In this document: positions 9,432 through 20,453 of the stretch, one piece after another
How the letters are laid out: each line of letters begins with the position of its first letter
Position numbering within the stretch: position 1 is the first letter of the stretch
NCBI RefSeq assembly: GCF_902168065.1
Contig: NZ_LR655711.1
Location: 1-50,488 of the forward strand
From: Mycobacterium tilburgii
Lineage (GTDB): Bacteria > Actinomycetota > Actinomycetes > Mycobacteriales > Mycobacteriaceae
DNA length: 50,488 bases
Reading direction: 5' to 3'
The notes under the pieces: generated by a model
What the model was told of the DNA's origin: nothing
The model's input: only the letters and a program-made list of their open reading frames with translations
Database searches by the model: none
Made by a program: the position numbers and the translations under genes

Positions 9432-10507
9432 GGCAGATTCTGGTCGCCGTCGCGATCGCCCTGACCGTGTCGATCCTGCTGACGCCGGAGCTGATCCGGT
9501 TGTTCACCAAACAGGGCTTCGGCCACCAGATCCGGGAGGACGGCCCGCCCAGCCATCACACCAAGCGCGGAACCCCTTCGATGGGCGGTGTCGCGATCCT
9601 GGCCGGCCTGTGGGCCGGCTACCTGGGCACCCACCTCGCCGGGATGGCCTTCGACGGTGAAGGCGTCACGGCGTCCGGGCTGTTGGTGCTCGGCCTGGCC
9701 ACCATGCTGGGCGGCGTCGGATTTCTCGACGACCTGATCAAGATCCGCCGCTCGCGCAACCTGGGTCTGAACAAGACCGCCAAGACAGTCGGGCAGATCC
9801 TAGCCGCGGTGCTGTTCGGCGTGCTGGTCCTGCAGTTCCACAACCCCAACGGCCTGACACCGGCCAGCGCCGATCTGTCCTATGTGCGCGAAATCGCCAC
9901 TGTCACACTGACTCCAGGTTTGTTCGTGTTGTTCTGTGCGATCGTCGTCAGCGCCTGGTCCAACGCGGTCAACTTCACCGACGGCCTGGACGGCCTGGCG
10001 GCGGGCTGCATGGCGATGGTGACTGGCGCCTACGTGCTGATCACGTTCTGGCAATATCGCAATGCGTGCGCCACGGCACCGGGGCTGGGCTGCTACAACG
10101 TCCGCGACCCGCTGGACCTGGCGATTGTGACCGCCGCCACCGCGGGCGCCTGCATCGGCTTCCTGTGGTGGAACGCCGCGCCCGCCAAGATCTTCATGGG
10201 CGACACCGGCTCCCTGGCCCTGGGCGGCATCATCGCCGGATTGTCGGTCACCAGCCGCACCGAGATCCTCGCCGTGGTGCTGGGGTCGTTGTTCGTCGCC
10301 GAGGTCACCTCGGTGGTGCTGCAGATCCTGACCTTCCGCACCACCGGGCGCCGGGTGTTCCGGATGGCGCCGTTCCATCATCATTTCGAGTTGAGCGGCT
10401 GGGCCGAGACTACGGTGATCATCCGCTTCTGGCTGCTCACCGCGATCGCCTGCGGTCTGGGCGTGGCCTTGTTCTACGGTGAGTGGCTCGCCACGATCGG
10501 CGCGTGA
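9428..10507 (+). CDS. mraY: phospho-MurNAc-pentapeptide transferase MraY (MurX)
   Basis: MraY is the integral membrane enzyme that transfers phospho-MurNAc-pentapeptide to decaprenyl phosphate, making lipid I. The 359 residues form about ten membrane helices. Signature blocks are seen in order: KRGTPSMGG near residue 45, FLDDLIK with two aspartates near residue 100, [10 protein letters not shown] at 182-191, [12 protein letters not shown] near residue 257, and the HHHFE block at 317-321. The GTG start overlaps the murF stop. murD begins 1 nt after its stop. Confidence 0.96.
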   Translation: MRQILVAVAIALTVSILLTPELIRLFTKQGFGHQIREDGPPSHHTKRGTPSMGGVAILAGLWAGYLGTHLAGMAFDGEGVTASGLLVLGLATMLGGVGFLDDLIKIRRSRNLGLNKTAKTVGQILAAVLFGVLVLQFHNPNGLTPASADLSYVREIATVTLTPGLFVLFCAIVVSAWSNAVNFTDGLDGLAAGCMAMVTGAYVLITFWQYRNACATAPGLGCYNVRDPLDLAIVTAATAGACIGFLWWNAAPAKIFMGDTGSLALGGIIAGLSVTSRTEILAVVLGSLFVAEVTSVVLQILTFRTTGRRVFRMAPFHHHFELSGWAETTVIIRFWLLTAIACGLGVALFYGEWLATIGA

Positions 10508-10508
10508 C

Positions 10509-11966
10509 GTGCCCGGGCTCGAACCCTTGTCTCCGCTATCAGTGGGCGCGCCCGTCTTGATCGTCGGTGCCCGGGTGACCGGCCGGGCGATCCTGGGCGC
10601 GCTGACCCGGTTCGGCGCCGTCACGACGCTGTGCGACGACGACCCGGAGATGCTGCGCCCGTACGCCGAAAGCGGGGTCGCGACGGTGGATCCCGCGACG
10701 GCGATCGGGCGGCTCGCCGACTACGCGCTGGTCGCCACCAGTCCCGGATTTCAGCCGTCGGCGCCGGTGCTGGCGGCCGCGGCCGCCGCGGGCGTGCCGA
10801 TCTGGGGCGACGTCGAGCTGGCCTGGCGGCTGGACGCCGCGGGATGTTACGGCACGCCGCGGCGCTGGCTGGTGGTCACCGGCACCAACGGCAAGACCAC
10901 GACGACGTCGATGCTGCACGACATGCTGCTCGCCGGGGGCCGGCGCAGCCTGCTGTGCGGCAACATCGGCGACCCGGTTCTCGACGTGCTGGAGCAGCCG
11001 GCCGACCTGCTGGCCGTCGAACTGTCCAGCTTTCAGCTGTTCTGGGCGCCGTCGCTGCGGCCCGAGGCTGGCGTGGTGCTCAACATCGCCGAGGACCACC
11101 TGTATTGGCACTCGTCGATGGCGGACTACACCGCCGCGAAGGCCCGGGTGCTGGGCGGCCGGGTGGCGGTCGTCGGGCTCGACGATCCCCGGTCCGCCGC
11201 CCTGCTGGAGACCGCTGGGGCGCCGGTGCGGGCCGGTTTCCGGTTGGGCGAGCCGGCGGCGGGGGAGCTGGGCGTGCGGGATGGACAGCTGGTCGACCGG
11301 GCGTTCGCCGACGACCTGCCCCTGTTGCCGGCGGCCTCGATCGCGTTGCCCGGCACGGTCGGGGTGCTTGACACGCTGGCGGCGGCGGCGTTGGCCCGCA
11401 GCGTCGAGGTGCCCGCGGCGGCCATCGCGACCGCCGTCTCGACGTTCCGGCCGGGCAGGCACCGCAGCGAGGTAGTGGCGGTGGCGGACGGGATCACCTA
11501 CGTCGACGACTCGAAGGCCACCAACCCGCACGCCGCCGAGGCGTCGGTGCTGGCCTACCCCCGGGTGGTGTGGGTGGCCGGCGGCCTGCTCAAGGGCGCC
11601 TCGCTGGACGCGGAGGTGGCCCGTATCGCATCTCGCCTGGTCGGGGCGGTGCTGATCGGCCGCGATCGCCAAGAGGTTGCCGAGGCGTTATCGCGACACG
11701 CGCCCGATGTCCCCGTCGTGCAGGTTGTGACAGGCGAGGATGCTGGTATGCATGCGACTGGTGATACTAGTGTGACAAAAGTTGATAGTGCGGGGGATGT
11801 TCTCGGCGTTCGCGTGATGACTGCGGCGGTGGCTGCAGCTCGGGAGTGGGCACGGCCGGGCGACACGGTGTTGCTGGCACCGGCCGGGGCATCGTTTGAC
11901 CAGTTCAGCAGCTATGCCGACCGGGGTGATGCGTTCGCGGCTGCCGTTCGCGCGGCGCTGCGGTAG
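10509..11966 (+). CDS. murD: UDP-MurNAc-L-alanine:D-glutamate ligase MurD
   Basis: MurD adds D-glutamate to UDP-MurNAc-L-alanine. GTG 10509, 1 nt after the mraY stop, gives 485 residues, and the protein then begins as mycobacterial MurD does. The frame is open further upstream inside mraY. The N-terminal nucleotide-binding domain shows GARVTG, the ATP-binding loop GTNGKTTTT is at 125-133, and the central domain has ELSSFQL and [10 protein letters not shown]. The C-terminal domain has [13 protein letters not shown]. Residues about 410-435 form a variable loop. ftsW follows after 5 nt. Confidence 0.95.
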   Translation: MPGLEPLSPLSVGAPVLIVGARVTGRAILGALTRFGAVTTLCDDDPEMLRPYAESGVATVDPATAIGRLADYALVATSPGFQPSAPVLAAAAAAGVPIWGDVELAWRLDAAGCYGTPRRWLVVTGTNGKTTTTSMLHDMLLAGGRRSLLCGNIGDPVLDVLEQPADLLAVELSSFQLFWAPSLRPEAGVVLNIAEDHLYWHSSMADYTAAKARVLGGRVAVVGLDDPRSAALLETAGAPVRAGFRLGEPAAGELGVRDGQLVDRAFADDLPLLPAASIALPGTVGVLDTLAAAALARSVEVPAAAIATAVSTFRPGRHRSEVVAVADGITYVDDSKATNPHAAEASVLAYPRVVWVAGGLLKGASLDAEVARIASRLVGAVLIGRDRQEVAEALSRHAPDVPVVQVVTGEDAGMHATGDTSVTKVDSAGDVLGVRVMTAAVAAAREWARPGDTVLLAPAGASFDQFSSYADRGDAFAAAVRAALR

Positions 11967-11971
11967 GTGGC

Positions 11972-13786
11972 GTGCATAACGGGCTGACCCGGCGCCTACG
12001 CTGGGGGAAGAAGAAAACCGAGGCCGCGCCGGCCGTCCGGGGTGTCGACTCCGTCAAAGATTCCGTCAACGACAAGGCTGACACCGGGGCCAACGGCGCG
12101 GCCGGCACCGCCGATGACCCGGGTGCCACCGATAACACCGTCGCCGAAGCCGCCGAAAACGGCAAGGATGCCGAAGCTGCGACGGATGCGATGGCCGTCG
12201 CCGGTGGCGGTGCCGGCAAGCCAGCGGGTAACCCAGCCGCCCCAGCACCGTCGGCCGCGGTCAAGACGCAGGTCAAAGACCCGCAGCGTAGCCCGCGCGC
12301 CCGGTTCGGCGCCTGGCTGGGCCGGCCGATGACCTCGTTTCATCTATTGATCGCGATCACCGGGTTGCTGACCACGCTGGGCCTGACCATGGTGCTGTCG
12401 GCCTCCGGCGTGCGGTCCTACGGCGCCGACGGATCGGCGTGGGTCATCTTCGCCAAGCAGGTGCTGTGGACGATCATCGGCGTTATCGGCGCGTACATCG
12501 CGATGCGGCTGCCGGTGCTCTTGATCCGCCGGGTGGCCTTTTCGGGATACGTGATCACCATCATCCTGCTGGTGCTAGTGCTCGTCCCGGGCATCGGGAA
12601 CCTCGCGAACGGCTCCCGGAAGTGGTTCTTGGTCGCCGGGTTCTCGATGCAGCCCTCGGAGCTGGCCAAGATCGCGTTCGCGGTCTGGGGTGCCCATCTG
12701 CTGGCGTGCCGTCGCATGGAGCGGGCCTCGCTGCGGGAGATGCTGATTCCGCTGGTCCCGGCGGCGGTCATCGCGCTGGGCTTGATCGTCGCCCAGCCTG
12801 ACCTCGGTCAGACCGTGTCGATGGGCATCATTCTGCTGGCTCTGCTCTGGTACGCGGGGCTGCCGCTGCGCGTCTTCGGCACGTCACTGCTCGCGGTGTT
12901 CATGGCCGGGGCGGTGCTGGCCATGTCCGCCGGTTACCGCTCCGACCGGGTGCGGTCGTGGATCAACCCCGAGAACGACCCCCAGGACACCGGCTATCAG
13001 GCCCGGCAGGCGAAATTCGCGCTGGCCCACGGCGGCATCTTCGGCGACGGTCTGGGGCAGGGCACCGCCAAGTGGAACTACCTGCCCAACGCGCACAACG
13101 ACTTCATTTTCGCGATCATTGGCGAGGAGCTCGGCTTCATCGGCGCGTTCGGGCTGCTGGCGCTGTTCGCGCTGTTCGCCTACACTGGGATGCGCATTGC
13201 GCGCCGCTCCGCCGACCCGTTCCTGCGCCTGGTGACGGCCACCACGACGATGTGGATCCTCGGGCAGGCCTTTATCAACATCGGCTACGTCATCGGCGTG
13301 CTGCCGATCACCGGCCTGCAGTTGCCATTGATATCTGCCGGTGGAACATCAACGGCTGCAACACTTTTCATGATCGGCATCATGTGCAATGCGGCCCGGC
13401 ACGAGCCCGAGGCGGTGGCCGCGCTGCGTGCCGGGCGGGACGACAAGATGAATCGGCTGTTGCGGCTGCCGCTGCCCGAGCCGTACGTGGCCGGCCGCAT
13501 CGAAACCTTCCGCAGCCGCTGGCGGTCGCGGCCACCCGCGTCGCGACCGTCCGCCGCGGGACGCGCCCGCAAGGCGCCCGCCCGGGGCAGCGACCCGGCC
13601 GCCCGTAGGGGCAAGCGCACGGCGGAGCCGACCGGATGCCCGGCGTTCGGGCGGACACCTGCCCGCGGGGAGCCCCGGACAAGGCATCATGTATCTGGCC
13701 AGCGCCATGCCGGTCAGCCAGTCAGCCCACCAGCCGGTCAGCGTCAAGCACGGCGTGCTCGCGCATTGGGAGGTCAGTTACGGTGA
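11972..13786 (+). CDS. ftsW: septal peptidoglycan glycosyltransferase FtsW
   Basis: FtsW is the SEDS-family glycan polymerase that works with PbpB at the septum. The 604 residues have a hydrophilic Ala/Asp/Glu-rich cytoplasmic tail (1-118), about ten membrane helices (about 120-470) and a basic Pro/Arg-rich cytoplasmic tail (about 480-604). SEDS landmarks include [30 protein letters not shown] with the preceding loop, and PLISAGGTS. Both tails are longer than in M. tuberculosis FtsW (524 residues, from memory), yet the stop overlaps the murG GTG by 4 nt, so the long C-terminus is probably real. GTG 11972 is preceded by a GTAGGTGG SD-like run. Confidence 0.94.
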   Translation: MHNGLTRRLRWGKKKTEAAPAVRGVDSVKDSVNDKADTGANGAAGTADDPGATDNTVAEAAENGKDAEAATDAMAVAGGGAGKPAGNPAAPAPSAAVKTQVKDPQRSPRARFGAWLGRPMTSFHLLIAITGLLTTLGLTMVLSASGVRSYGADGSAWVIFAKQVLWTIIGVIGAYIAMRLPVLLIRRVAFSGYVITIILLVLVLVPGIGNLANGSRKWFLVAGFSMQPSELAKIAFAVWGAHLLACRRMERASLREMLIPLVPAAVIALGLIVAQPDLGQTVSMGIILLALLWYAGLPLRVFGTSLLAVFMAGAVLAMSAGYRSDRVRSWINPENDPQDTGYQARQAKFALAHGGIFGDGLGQGTAKWNYLPNAHNDFIFAIIGEELGFIGAFGLLALFALFAYTGMRIARRSADPFLRLVTATTTMWILGQAFINIGYVIGVLPITGLQLPLISAGGTSTAATLFMIGIMCNAARHEPEAVAALRAGRDDKMNRLLRLPLPEPYVAGRIETFRSRWRSRPPASRPSAAGRARKAPARGSDPAARRGKRTAEPTGCPAFGRTPARGEPRTRHHVSGQRHAGQPVSPPAGQRQARRARALGGQLR

Positions 13787-15015
13787 ACCACCAGATCAAG
13801 GAGTCGGCCGGCGGGCAGGGGGGCAGTCCCTCGCCCGCCGGTGCCGCATCACCGGCCCCGGCACCGGGTGACGGCGCCGTGTCTGTTGTGCTGGCCGGCG
13901 GCGGCACCGCCGGTCATGTGGAGCCCGCGATGGCCGTCGCCGACGCGCTCAAAGCACTGGATCCGCACGTCCGGATCACCGCGCTGGGCACGGCGCGCGG
14001 ACTCGAGACGCGGCTGGTGCCCGAACGCGGCTACCACCTGGAACTGATCACACCGGTGCCCCTGCCGCGCAAACTCAGCGGTGACCTGGCCCGGCTGCCA
14101 CCACGGGTGTGGCGTGCGGTGCGGGAGACCCGCGCGGTGCTCGACAGCGTCGGCGCCGACGTGGTGATCGGGTTCGGCGGCTACGTGGCCCTGCCCGCGT
14201 ATCTGGCGGCTCGCTGGCTGCCGGCCGGCCGCCGGCGGCGTATCCGGGTGGTGATTCACGAGGCCAACGCCCGCGCCGGGCTGGCGAACCGGGTCGGCGC
14301 CCGCTCGGCGGATCGGGTGCTGTCCGCGGTGCCCGATTCCGGGCTGCGGGGAGCCGAGGTGGTCGGCGTGCCGGTCCGGGCGGCCATCACGACCCTGGAC
14401 CGGGCGGCGCTGCGTGCCGAGGCGCGCCGGCACTTCGGGTTCGCCGACGATGCGCGGGTGCTGCTGGTGTTCGGCGGCTCGCAGGGCGCGGTCTCGCTCA
14501 ACCGCGCGGTGTCGGCCGCCGCCGCGCAGCTGGCCGCCGCGGGTGTTTCGGTGCTGCACGCGCACGGCCCCAAGAACACCCTGGATCTGCCCGACCCGCA
14601 GGACGGCGACCTGCCCTACCGCGCGGTGCCCTACCTTGACCGGATGGACCTCGCCTACGCGGCCGCCGACCTGGTCATCTGCCGCTCCGGGGCGATGACG
14701 GTCGCCGAGGTGTCGGCCGTCGGACTGCCCGCGATCTATGTCCCGCTGCCGATCGGCAACGGCGAGCAGCGGCTCAACGCGCTGCCGGTGGTGCACGCCG
14801 GGGGCGGCATGGTCATCCCCGACCGCGTGCTGACGCCGGACCTGGTGGCCCGCGAGGTCACCGGGCTACTCGGCGATCCGCCCCGGCTGGCGGCGATGGC
14901 CGCGGCCACCGCGCGGCTGGGACATCGCGACGCGGCACGGCAGGTCGCCGAGGCGGCGCTGGACCTGGCCCGCCACGCACGCGATGGGGGGCCTGCCGCC
15001 AGGGGGCCGCGGTGA
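13783..15015 (+). CDS. murG: UDP-GlcNAc:lipid I N-acetylglucosaminyltransferase MurG
   Basis: MurG is the peripheral membrane GT-B enzyme that converts lipid I to lipid II. GTG 13783 overlaps the ftsW stop and follows GGGAGG 9 nt upstream, giving 410 residues. An upstream open frame to 13636 is ignored. Visible blocks are the glycine-rich GGGTAGH at 39-45, [42 protein letters not shown] and [11 protein letters not shown], the last two near the UDP-GlcNAc site. The stop overlaps the murC GTG by 4 nt. Confidence 0.96.
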   Translation: MNHQIKESAGGQGGSPSPAGAASPAPAPGDGAVSVVLAGGGTAGHVEPAMAVADALKALDPHVRITALGTARGLETRLVPERGYHLELITPVPLPRKLSGDLARLPPRVWRAVRETRAVLDSVGADVVIGFGGYVALPAYLAARWLPAGRRRRIRVVIHEANARAGLANRVGARSADRVLSAVPDSGLRGAEVVGVPVRAAITTLDRAALRAEARRHFGFADDARVLLVFGGSQGAVSLNRAVSAAAAQLAAAGVSVLHAHGPKNTLDLPDPQDGDLPYRAVPYLDRMDLAYAAADLVICRSGAMTVAEVSAVGLPAIYVPLPIGNGEQRLNALPVVHAGGGMVIPDRVLTPDLVAREVTGLLGDPPRLAAMAAATARLGHRDAARQVAEAALDLARHARDGGPAARGPR

Positions 15016-16484
15016 CGATCGGCGACCCGTTGCCGCCCGAGCTGCAGCGGGTCCACATGGTCGGCATCGGGGGCTCCGGGATGTCCGGCGTCGCCCGCAT
15101 CCTGCTGGACCGGGGCGTTAAGGTATCGGGGTCGGATGCCAAGGAGTCCCGCGGGGTGCACGCGCTGCGGGCCCGGGGCGCGCTGATTCGCATTGGCCAC
15201 GACGCGTCCGCGCTGGACCTGCTGCCCGGCGGCGCGACCGCCGTCGTCACCACACATGCCGCCATCCCGAAGACCAACCCCGAACTGGTCGAGGCCCGGC
15301 GGCGCAGCATTCCCGTGTTGCTGCGCCCGGCCGTGCTGGCCATCCTGATGGCCGGCCGCACCACGCTGATGGTCACCGGCACGCACGGCAAGACGACGAC
15401 GACGTCGATGCTGATCGTCGCGCTGCAGCACTGTGGTCGCGACCCGTCGTTCGCGGTGGGTGGCGATCTCGGCGAGGCCGGCACCAACGCGCATCACGGC
15501 AGCGGCGACTGCTTCGTCGCCGAGGCCGACGAAAGCGACGGATCGCTGCTGGAGTACACCCCCAACGTCGCGGTGGTCACCAACATCGAGGCCGATCACC
15601 TTGACTTCTACGGCAGCAACGACGCGTACGTCGCGGTGTTCGACTCCTTCGTCGAGCGGCTGGCGCCGGGCGGGGCGCTGGTGGTGTGCACCGACGATCC
15701 CGGCGCGGCCGCGCTGGCGCGGCGCAGCAGCGAATTGGGCATCCGGGTGTTGCGTTATGGCTCCGCGCCGCACGAGGACCCGGAGCTGGCGGCCACCCTG
15801 CTGTCCTGGGAGCAGCAGGGCACCGGGGCCGTCGCGACCATCCGGGTGGGTCCCGACCCGGCGCCGGCGCGTTCGATGCGGCTGTCGGTGCCGGGGCGGC
15901 ACATGGCACTCAACGCACTCGGCGCCCTGCTGGCCGCGCTGGAGGCCGGCGCCCCGGTGGATCAGGTGCTCGACGGCCTGGCCGGTTTCGAGGGCGTGCG
16001 GCGCCGCTTCGAACTCGTCGGCGCGGTGGGCTCGGTGCGGGTGTTCGATGACTACGCCCATCACCCGACGGAGATCGCCGCGACGCTGTCGGCGGTCCGC
16101 GCGGTGCTCGAACAGGCCAGCGACGGCCGGGCGCTGGTCGTCTTCCAGCCCCACTTGTATTCGCGGACAAAGGCATTTGCGGCGGAATTCGGTCAAGCCC
16201 TGGATCACGCCGACGAGGTGTTCGTGCTCGACGTATACGGTGCGCGCGAACAGCCGCTGGCCGGCATGCGCGGGGCGATCGTCGCCGAGCACGTCAGCGC
16301 GCCGGTCAGCTACCTGCCGAACTTCTCCACCGTCGCCGAGCAGGTGGCCGCGGCCGCCGGACCGGGCGACGTCATCGTGACCATGGGCGCCGGCGACGTG
16401 ACCATGCTGGGGCCCGAGATCGTTAGCGCGCTGCGAGCGCGAGCCACCCGCAGCACGCCCGGGCAGTCCGGGGTGTTGCGATGA
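15012..16484 (+). CDS. murC: UDP-MurNAc:L-alanine ligase MurC
   Basis: MurC is the first Mur ligase and adds L-alanine to UDP-MurNAc. The 490 residues start with the Rossmann loop GIGGSGMSG near residue 18, have the ATP loop GTHGKTTTT at 123-131, EADESDGS and [10 protein letters not shown] in the central domain, and [13 protein letters not shown] near residue 345 in the C-terminal domain, a motif specific to MurC. The start (GTG) and stop overlap murG and ftsQ by 4 nt. The length matches the family. Confidence 0.96.
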   Translation: MTIGDPLPPELQRVHMVGIGGSGMSGVARILLDRGVKVSGSDAKESRGVHALRARGALIRIGHDASALDLLPGGATAVVTTHAAIPKTNPELVEARRRSIPVLLRPAVLAILMAGRTTLMVTGTHGKTTTTSMLIVALQHCGRDPSFAVGGDLGEAGTNAHHGSGDCFVAEADESDGSLLEYTPNVAVVTNIEADHLDFYGSNDAYVAVFDSFVERLAPGGALVVCTDDPGAAALARRSSELGIRVLRYGSAPHEDPELAATLLSWEQQGTGAVATIRVGPDPAPARSMRLSVPGRHMALNALGALLAALEAGAPVDQVLDGLAGFEGVRRRFELVGAVGSVRVFDDYAHHPTEIAATLSAVRAVLEQASDGRALVVFQPHLYSRTKAFAAEFGQALDHADEVFVLDVYGAREQPLAGMRGAIVAEHVSAPVSYLPNFSTVAEQVAAAAGPGDVIVTMGAGDVTMLGPEIVSALRARATRSTPGQSGVLR

Positions 16485-17428
16485 CCGAACCCAACGACAC
16501 CAGGCCCACCGACGTGGTCGCCGACTCCGACTCCAGCGCCGACAGCGCGGTGACCGAACCGAACTTCGTCGAGCACAACCCCCCGGGGGCCGCCGCACCG
16601 GTCGACTTCGAGGGTCCACGCCGGCGCGCCCGTCGGGAACGCGCCGAGCGGCGCGCCGCCCAGGCCCGGGCCACCGCCATCGAGGAGGCGCGCCGCGAGG
16701 CTAAGCGCCAGGTCAGCGGTCGCATCGGCGCACCCTACCAGCCCAAAAAGCCTGCACGCGGCGTGGTTCGCGGCCTGAAGATGTTGCGCGCGACGGTGCT
16801 CCTGGTGGTGGTCGGGATCGGGTTGGCGCTGATCTTCTACTTCACGCCGGTGATGTCGGCACGCGAGATCGTCGTCGTCGGTACCGGCGCGGTGTCGCGT
16901 GAAGAGGTGCTAGACGCCGCCCAGGTGCGGATCGGTACGCCGCTGCTGCAGATCAACACCAACCAGGTCGCCGACCGGATCGCCGCGATCCGCCGGGTCG
17001 CCAGCGCGCGCGTGCAACGCCAATACCCGTCGGCGCTGCGGATCACGATCGTCGAGCGAGTTCCCGTGGTGGTCAAGGACTTTGCCGACGGTCCGCATCT
17101 GTTCGACCGCGACGGCGTCGACTTCGCGACCGGCCCGCCACCGCCGGCGCTGCCCTACCTCGACGTCGCCAACCCCGGGCCGGCCGACTCCACGACCAGG
17201 GCCGCGCTGCAGGTGCTGCTGGCGCTTCGTCCCGAGGTTGCCCGACAGGTGGGCCGGATCGCGGCGCCGTCGCTGGCCTCGATCACCCTCACCCTGGGCG
17301 ACGGGCGAGTGGTGATCTGGGGGACGACCGACCGCACGGACGAGAAGGCCGAAAAGCTAGCCGCGCTGCTCACCCAGCCGGGCAAGACCTACGATGTGTC
17401 GAGCCCCGATCTGCCCACGGTGAAGTAG
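16481..17428 (+). CDS. ftsQ: cell division protein FtsQ
   Basis: FtsQ is the bitopic divisome scaffold linking early and late division proteins. The 315 residues have an acidic then strongly basic cytoplasmic tail (1-101), one membrane helix (102-122) and an extracytoplasmic POTRA domain opening with [17 protein letters not shown], followed by the FtsQ domain up to residue 315. The ATG overlaps the murC stop. The gene ends the tightly coupled run of the cluster: 216 bp of spacer with its own signals separate it from ftsZ. Confidence 0.94.
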   Translation: MTEPNDTRPTDVVADSDSSADSAVTEPNFVEHNPPGAAAPVDFEGPRRRARRERAERRAAQARATAIEEARREAKRQVSGRIGAPYQPKKPARGVVRGLKMLRATVLLVVVGIGLALIFYFTPVMSAREIVVVGTGAVSREEVLDAAQVRIGTPLLQINTNQVADRIAAIRRVASARVQRQYPSALRITIVERVPVVVKDFADGPHLFDRDGVDFATGPPPPALPYLDVANPGPADSTTRAALQVLLALRPEVARQVGRIAAPSLASITLTLGDGRVVIWGTTDRTDEKAEKLAALLTQPGKTYDVSSPDLPTVK

Positions 17429-17644
17429 TCCCGCGCACTGCGACTGTGGTCACAGCTATGAAATTGGCGGAAAATTTGCGCACCGCTCGTCGGCGCGCCT
17501 GCAGGGATAGCGCGCGTCGTACCCATACCGTTCTGGTTGCACGGAACTACTTGACATAACTCTAACTCTATGGTTGAGGTTGAGAGTTTGCCAGGGGGAC
17601 CGCATAGCCCGGAAAACCGAATCCCCACCAGGGAGGAAGACGAG
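17429..17644 (+). promoter_or_regulatory. ftsQ-ftsZ spacer, likely ftsZ promoter region
   Basis: The 216-bp spacer is less GC-rich than its surroundings. It contains TTGACA at 17551-17556 followed by a TAACTC TAACTC tandem repeat and GGTTGAGGTTGAG direct repeats. The TTGACA is a good -35 candidate, but no well-spaced -10 is obvious. A strong GGGAGG lies at 17631-17636 before ftsZ. In M. tuberculosis this spacer is known to hold ftsZ promoters, so a promoter here is inferred by position. Confidence 0.5.
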
Positions 17645-18805
17645 ATGATGACCCCCCCGCACAACTACCTGGCCGTCATCAAGGTTGTGGGTATCGGCGG
17701 TGGCGGCGTCAACGCCGTCAACCGAATGATCGAGCAGGGCCTCAAGGGCGTGGAGTTCATCGCGATCAACACCGATGCGCAGGCATTGTTGATGAGCGAT
17801 GCCGACGTCAAGCTGGACGTCGGCCGCGACTCCACCCGAGGGTTGGGCGCCGGTGCCGACCCCGAGGTCGGCCGCAAGGCCGCCGAGGACGCCAAGGACG
17901 AGATCGAAGAGTTGCTGCGCGGCGCGGACATGGTGTTCGTCACGGCCGGTGAGGGCGGCGGCACGGGCACCGGCGGGGCACCCGTGGTGGCGACCATCGC
18001 CCGCAAGCTCGGCGCGCTGACCGTCGGCGTGGTCACCCGGCCGTTCTCGTTCGAGGGCAAACGGCGCAGCAATCAGGCCGAGAACGGTATCAACGCGCTG
18101 CGGGAGAGCTGCGACACGTTGATAGTCATCCCGAACGACCGCCTGCTGCAGATAGGTGACGCCGCGGTGTCGCTGATGGATGCGTTCCGCAGCGCCGACG
18201 AGGTGCTGCTCAACGGTGTCCAGGGTATCACCGACTTGATCACCACGCCGGGCCTGATCAACGTGGACTTCGCCGACGTCAAGGGTATCATGTCCGGCGC
18301 CGGCACCGCCCTGATGGGCATCGGCTCGGCGCGCGGCGAGGGCCGGTCGCTCAAGGCCGCCGAGATCGCCATCAACTCCCCGCTGCTGGAGGCGTCGATG
18401 GAGGGTGCCCAGGGCGTGCTTATGTCCATCGCCGGGGGCAGCGACCTGGGCCTGTTCGAGATCAATGAGGCGGCCTCGCTGGTGCAGGACGCCGCCCACC
18501 AGGACGCCAACATCATCTTCGGCACTGTGATCGACGACTCGCTGGGCGACGAGGTGCGGGTCACGGTGATCGCGGCGGGCTTCGACGCGGCCGGGCCCGG
18601 GCGCAAACCCGTCATCGGCAATGCCGACGCGGCAGAGAAGACCGGCGGTGCGCACCGCATCGAATCGGCGAAGGCGGGCAAGCTCACCTCGACGCTGTTC
18701 GAGCCGGTCGACGCCGTCAGCGTGCCGGCGCATACCAACGGCGCGACGCTGAGCATCGGCGGCGATGACGACGACGTCGAAGTGCCACCCTTCATGCGCC
18801 GCTGA
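17645..18805 (+). CDS. ftsZ: cell division GTPase FtsZ
   Basis: FtsZ is the tubulin-like GTPase that forms the Z ring. The 386 residues contain [13 protein letters not shown] near the N-terminus, the tubulin signature GGGTGTG at 104-110, and the T7 synergy loop [11 protein letters not shown] with catalytic aspartates. The C-terminal tail ends [13 protein letters not shown], the acidic peptide that binds SepF and FtsW in mycobacteria. Two ATGs follow each other (17645 and 17648); either fits the SD at 17631-17636, and 17648 gives the usual [10 protein letters not shown] start. The linker near residue 325 is about six residues longer than in M. tuberculosis, from memory. Confidence 0.97.
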   Translation: MMTPPHNYLAVIKVVGIGGGGVNAVNRMIEQGLKGVEFIAINTDAQALLMSDADVKLDVGRDSTRGLGAGADPEVGRKAAEDAKDEIEELLRGADMVFVTAGEGGGTGTGGAPVVATIARKLGALTVGVVTRPFSFEGKRRSNQAENGINALRESCDTLIVIPNDRLLQIGDAAVSLMDAFRSADEVLLNGVQGITDLITTPGLINVDFADVKGIMSGAGTALMGIGSARGEGRSLKAAEIAINSPLLEASMEGAQGVLMSIAGGSDLGLFEINEAASLVQDAAHQDANIIFGTVIDDSLGDEVRVTVIAAGFDAAGPGRKPVIGNADAAEKTGGAHRIESAKAGKLTSTLFEPVDAVSVPAHTNGATLSIGGDDDDVEVPPFMRR

Positions 18806-18822
18806 GAACGGACATGCTCGCG

Positions 18823-18857
18823 ACAACCGTCCCCGTCCGCACGGCGGGGACGGTTGT
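18823..18857 (+). terminator. ftsZ terminator hairpin
   Basis: ACAACCGTCCCCG (18823-18835) and CGGGGACGGTTGT (18845-18857) are a perfect 13-bp stem around a 9-nt loop, 18 nt after the ftsZ stop. No T-tract follows, as is common for mycobacterial hairpin terminators. The position favours starting pgeF downstream of it, at 18886. Confidence 0.75.
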
Positions 18858-18885
18858 TCGGCAACGGAATCCGGATACTGGTCCT

Positions 18886-19605
18886 GTGACTGTTCGCATC
18901 CGGCGAGTGACGACCACCCGGGCGGGCGGCGTCTCCAAACCACCGTTCGACTCCTTCAATCTGGGCGACCACGTCGGTGACGACCCAGCGGCGGTGGCGG
19001 CCAACCGGGCGCGACTGGCCCGCGCCATCGGCCTGAGTGACGAGGGGGGCACCGACCGAGTGGTGTGGATGAACCAGGTGCACGGCGACCGGGTGGAGCT
19101 CGTCGAGGGGCCGCGCCGCGCGCCCTTCGACGACACCGATGCACTGGTGACCCGTACGCCCCGGCTGGCCCTGGCCGTGGTGACGGCCGATTGCGTGCCG
19201 GTGTTGCTGGCCGACGCACGGGCCGAGGTGGTCGCGGCCGTGCATGCCGGCCGCGTCGGCGCGCAGCGGGGCGTGGTGGCACGCACCGTCGAGGCGCTGC
19301 AGAAGCTGGGCGCGCAGGCCGGCGACATCTCGGTGCTGCTCGGCCCGGCGGTCAGCGGAGGAAATTACGAGGTGCCCGCGCCGATGGCCGAGGAGGTCGA
19401 AGCCGCGCTGCCGGGCAGTCGCACCAGCACCTCTCGCGGCACTCCCGGCCTCGATCTTCGGGCCGGAATTGCTTACCAGTTAAGAGAATTTGGCATCCAA
19501 TCGATCGACATAGATCCACGCTGCACGGTGGCCGACCCGGCATTGTTCAGTCACCGCCGGGACGCCCCGACCGGGCGGCTGGCGTCGGTGATCTGGATGG
19601 AGTGA
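18886..19605 (+). CDS. pgeF: purine nucleoside phosphorylase/laccase-domain protein (YfiH family)
   Basis: This is a YfiH/LACC1-family multicopper-oxidase-like fold protein. Members cleave purine nucleosides, and E. coli PgeF edits wrongly built muropeptide precursors. GTG 18886 gives 239 residues beginning VTVRIRRVTTTRAGG. An earlier in-frame ATG at 18814 would run through the ftsZ terminator, so I prefer the later start. Metal-site motifs are NQVHGD, TADCVPVL and VHAGR; the usual HAGW tryptophan is arginine here, which I recall also in the M. tuberculosis homologue. Its stop overlaps a GTG of the next gene. Its place in the dcw cluster suits a role in precursor quality control. Confidence 0.88.
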   Translation: MTVRIRRVTTTRAGGVSKPPFDSFNLGDHVGDDPAAVAANRARLARAIGLSDEGGTDRVVWMNQVHGDRVELVEGPRRAPFDDTDALVTRTPRLALAVVTADCVPVLLADARAEVVAAVHAGRVGAQRGVVARTVEALQKLGAQAGDISVLLGPAVSGGNYEVPAPMAEEVEAALPGSRTSTSRGTPGLDLRAGIAYQLREFGIQSIDIDPRCTVADPALFSHRRDAPTGRLASVIWME

Positions 19606-20387
19606 GTGCCATGGCTGTCGGCCCGGCGGACTCCAAGACGGGCAACCGCGAAACTGAATTGACGCATGCGTTGGCGGCGGTGCGTTCGCGATTGGCGATG
19701 GCCGCGGAAGCCGCGGACCGCAATGTCGGTGGAATTGAACTTCTGCCAGTTACCAAATTCTTTCCCTCCAGCGATGTCGCGATTTTGTCTCGATTAGGTT
19801 GTCGTTCGGTTGGTGAATCGCGCGAACAAGAAGCGTCGGCAAAGGTGGCGGAAGTCACTCGGTTGACACAGGCTTCCGGTTCTTCGCGAGAGTTGCACTG
19901 GCACATGGTCGGCCGGATTCAGCGCAAGAAGGCGCGGTCGCTGGCGCGCTGGGCACACACCGCACATTCGGTCGACAGCGCGCAGCTCGTGACGGCGCTG
20001 GACCGGGCGGTCACCGCCACGCTGGCCGAGGGGGGACGGCAGCATCCGCTTCGTGTTTACGTTCAGGTCAGCCTGGACGGTGACGCCTCGCGGGGCGGGG
20101 TGGATCCCGCAGCCCCGGGCGCCCTGGACGAGGTGTGCGCCCAGGTCGAGGATTCGCGGGGCCTGGAGTTGATCGGGCTGATGGGCATTCCGCCGCTGGA
20201 CTGGGAGCCCGAAGTGGCCTTTGAGCGGCTGCAATCGGAGCACCGTCGGGTGCTCGAGGCGCACCCGAACGCGGTCGGACTGTCCGCCGGCATGTCGAAC
20301 GATTTCGAAATTGCGGTTAAATACGGTTCGACGTGTGTGCGTGTCGGTACCGCGTTAATGGGCCCGCGGCAGCTACCGTCACCGTGA
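19602..20387 (+). CDS. PLP homeostasis protein (YggS/PROSC family)
   Basis: This is a pyridoxal-phosphate-binding single-domain TIM-barrel protein thought to buffer PLP and balance amino acid pools. GTG 19602 overlaps the pgeF stop (GTGA) and gives 261 residues; ATG 19611 is three codons later and equally possible. The PLP lysine is K52 in LLPVTKFFP. Other family blocks are SVGESREQEA, HWHMVGRIQRKKA, HSVDS, LMGIPP, LSAGMSND and GSTCVRVGTALMG. The gene sits between pgeF and sepF as in other actinobacteria. Confidence 0.93.
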   Translation: MSAMAVGPADSKTGNRETELTHALAAVRSRLAMAAEAADRNVGGIELLPVTKFFPSSDVAILSRLGCRSVGESREQEASAKVAEVTRLTQASGSSRELHWHMVGRIQRKKARSLARWAHTAHSVDSAQLVTALDRAVTATLAEGGRQHPLRVYVQVSLDGDASRGGVDPAAPGALDEVCAQVEDSRGLELIGLMGIPPLDWEPEVAFERLQSEHRRVLEAHPNAVGLSAGMSNDFEIAVKYGSTCVRVGTALMGPRQLPSP

Positions 20388-20453
20388 GTAGTCACTGTAG
20401 TCACATCTTCATCACAGACAACAGAAATCCCAGGGCTAGAAGGGGTCAACGCG

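Noticed and set aside
14736..16619. 627-codon minus-strand frame opposite murG and murC
   Set aside because: Antisense shadow of GC-rich codons; the plus-strand Mur ligases explain the sequence.
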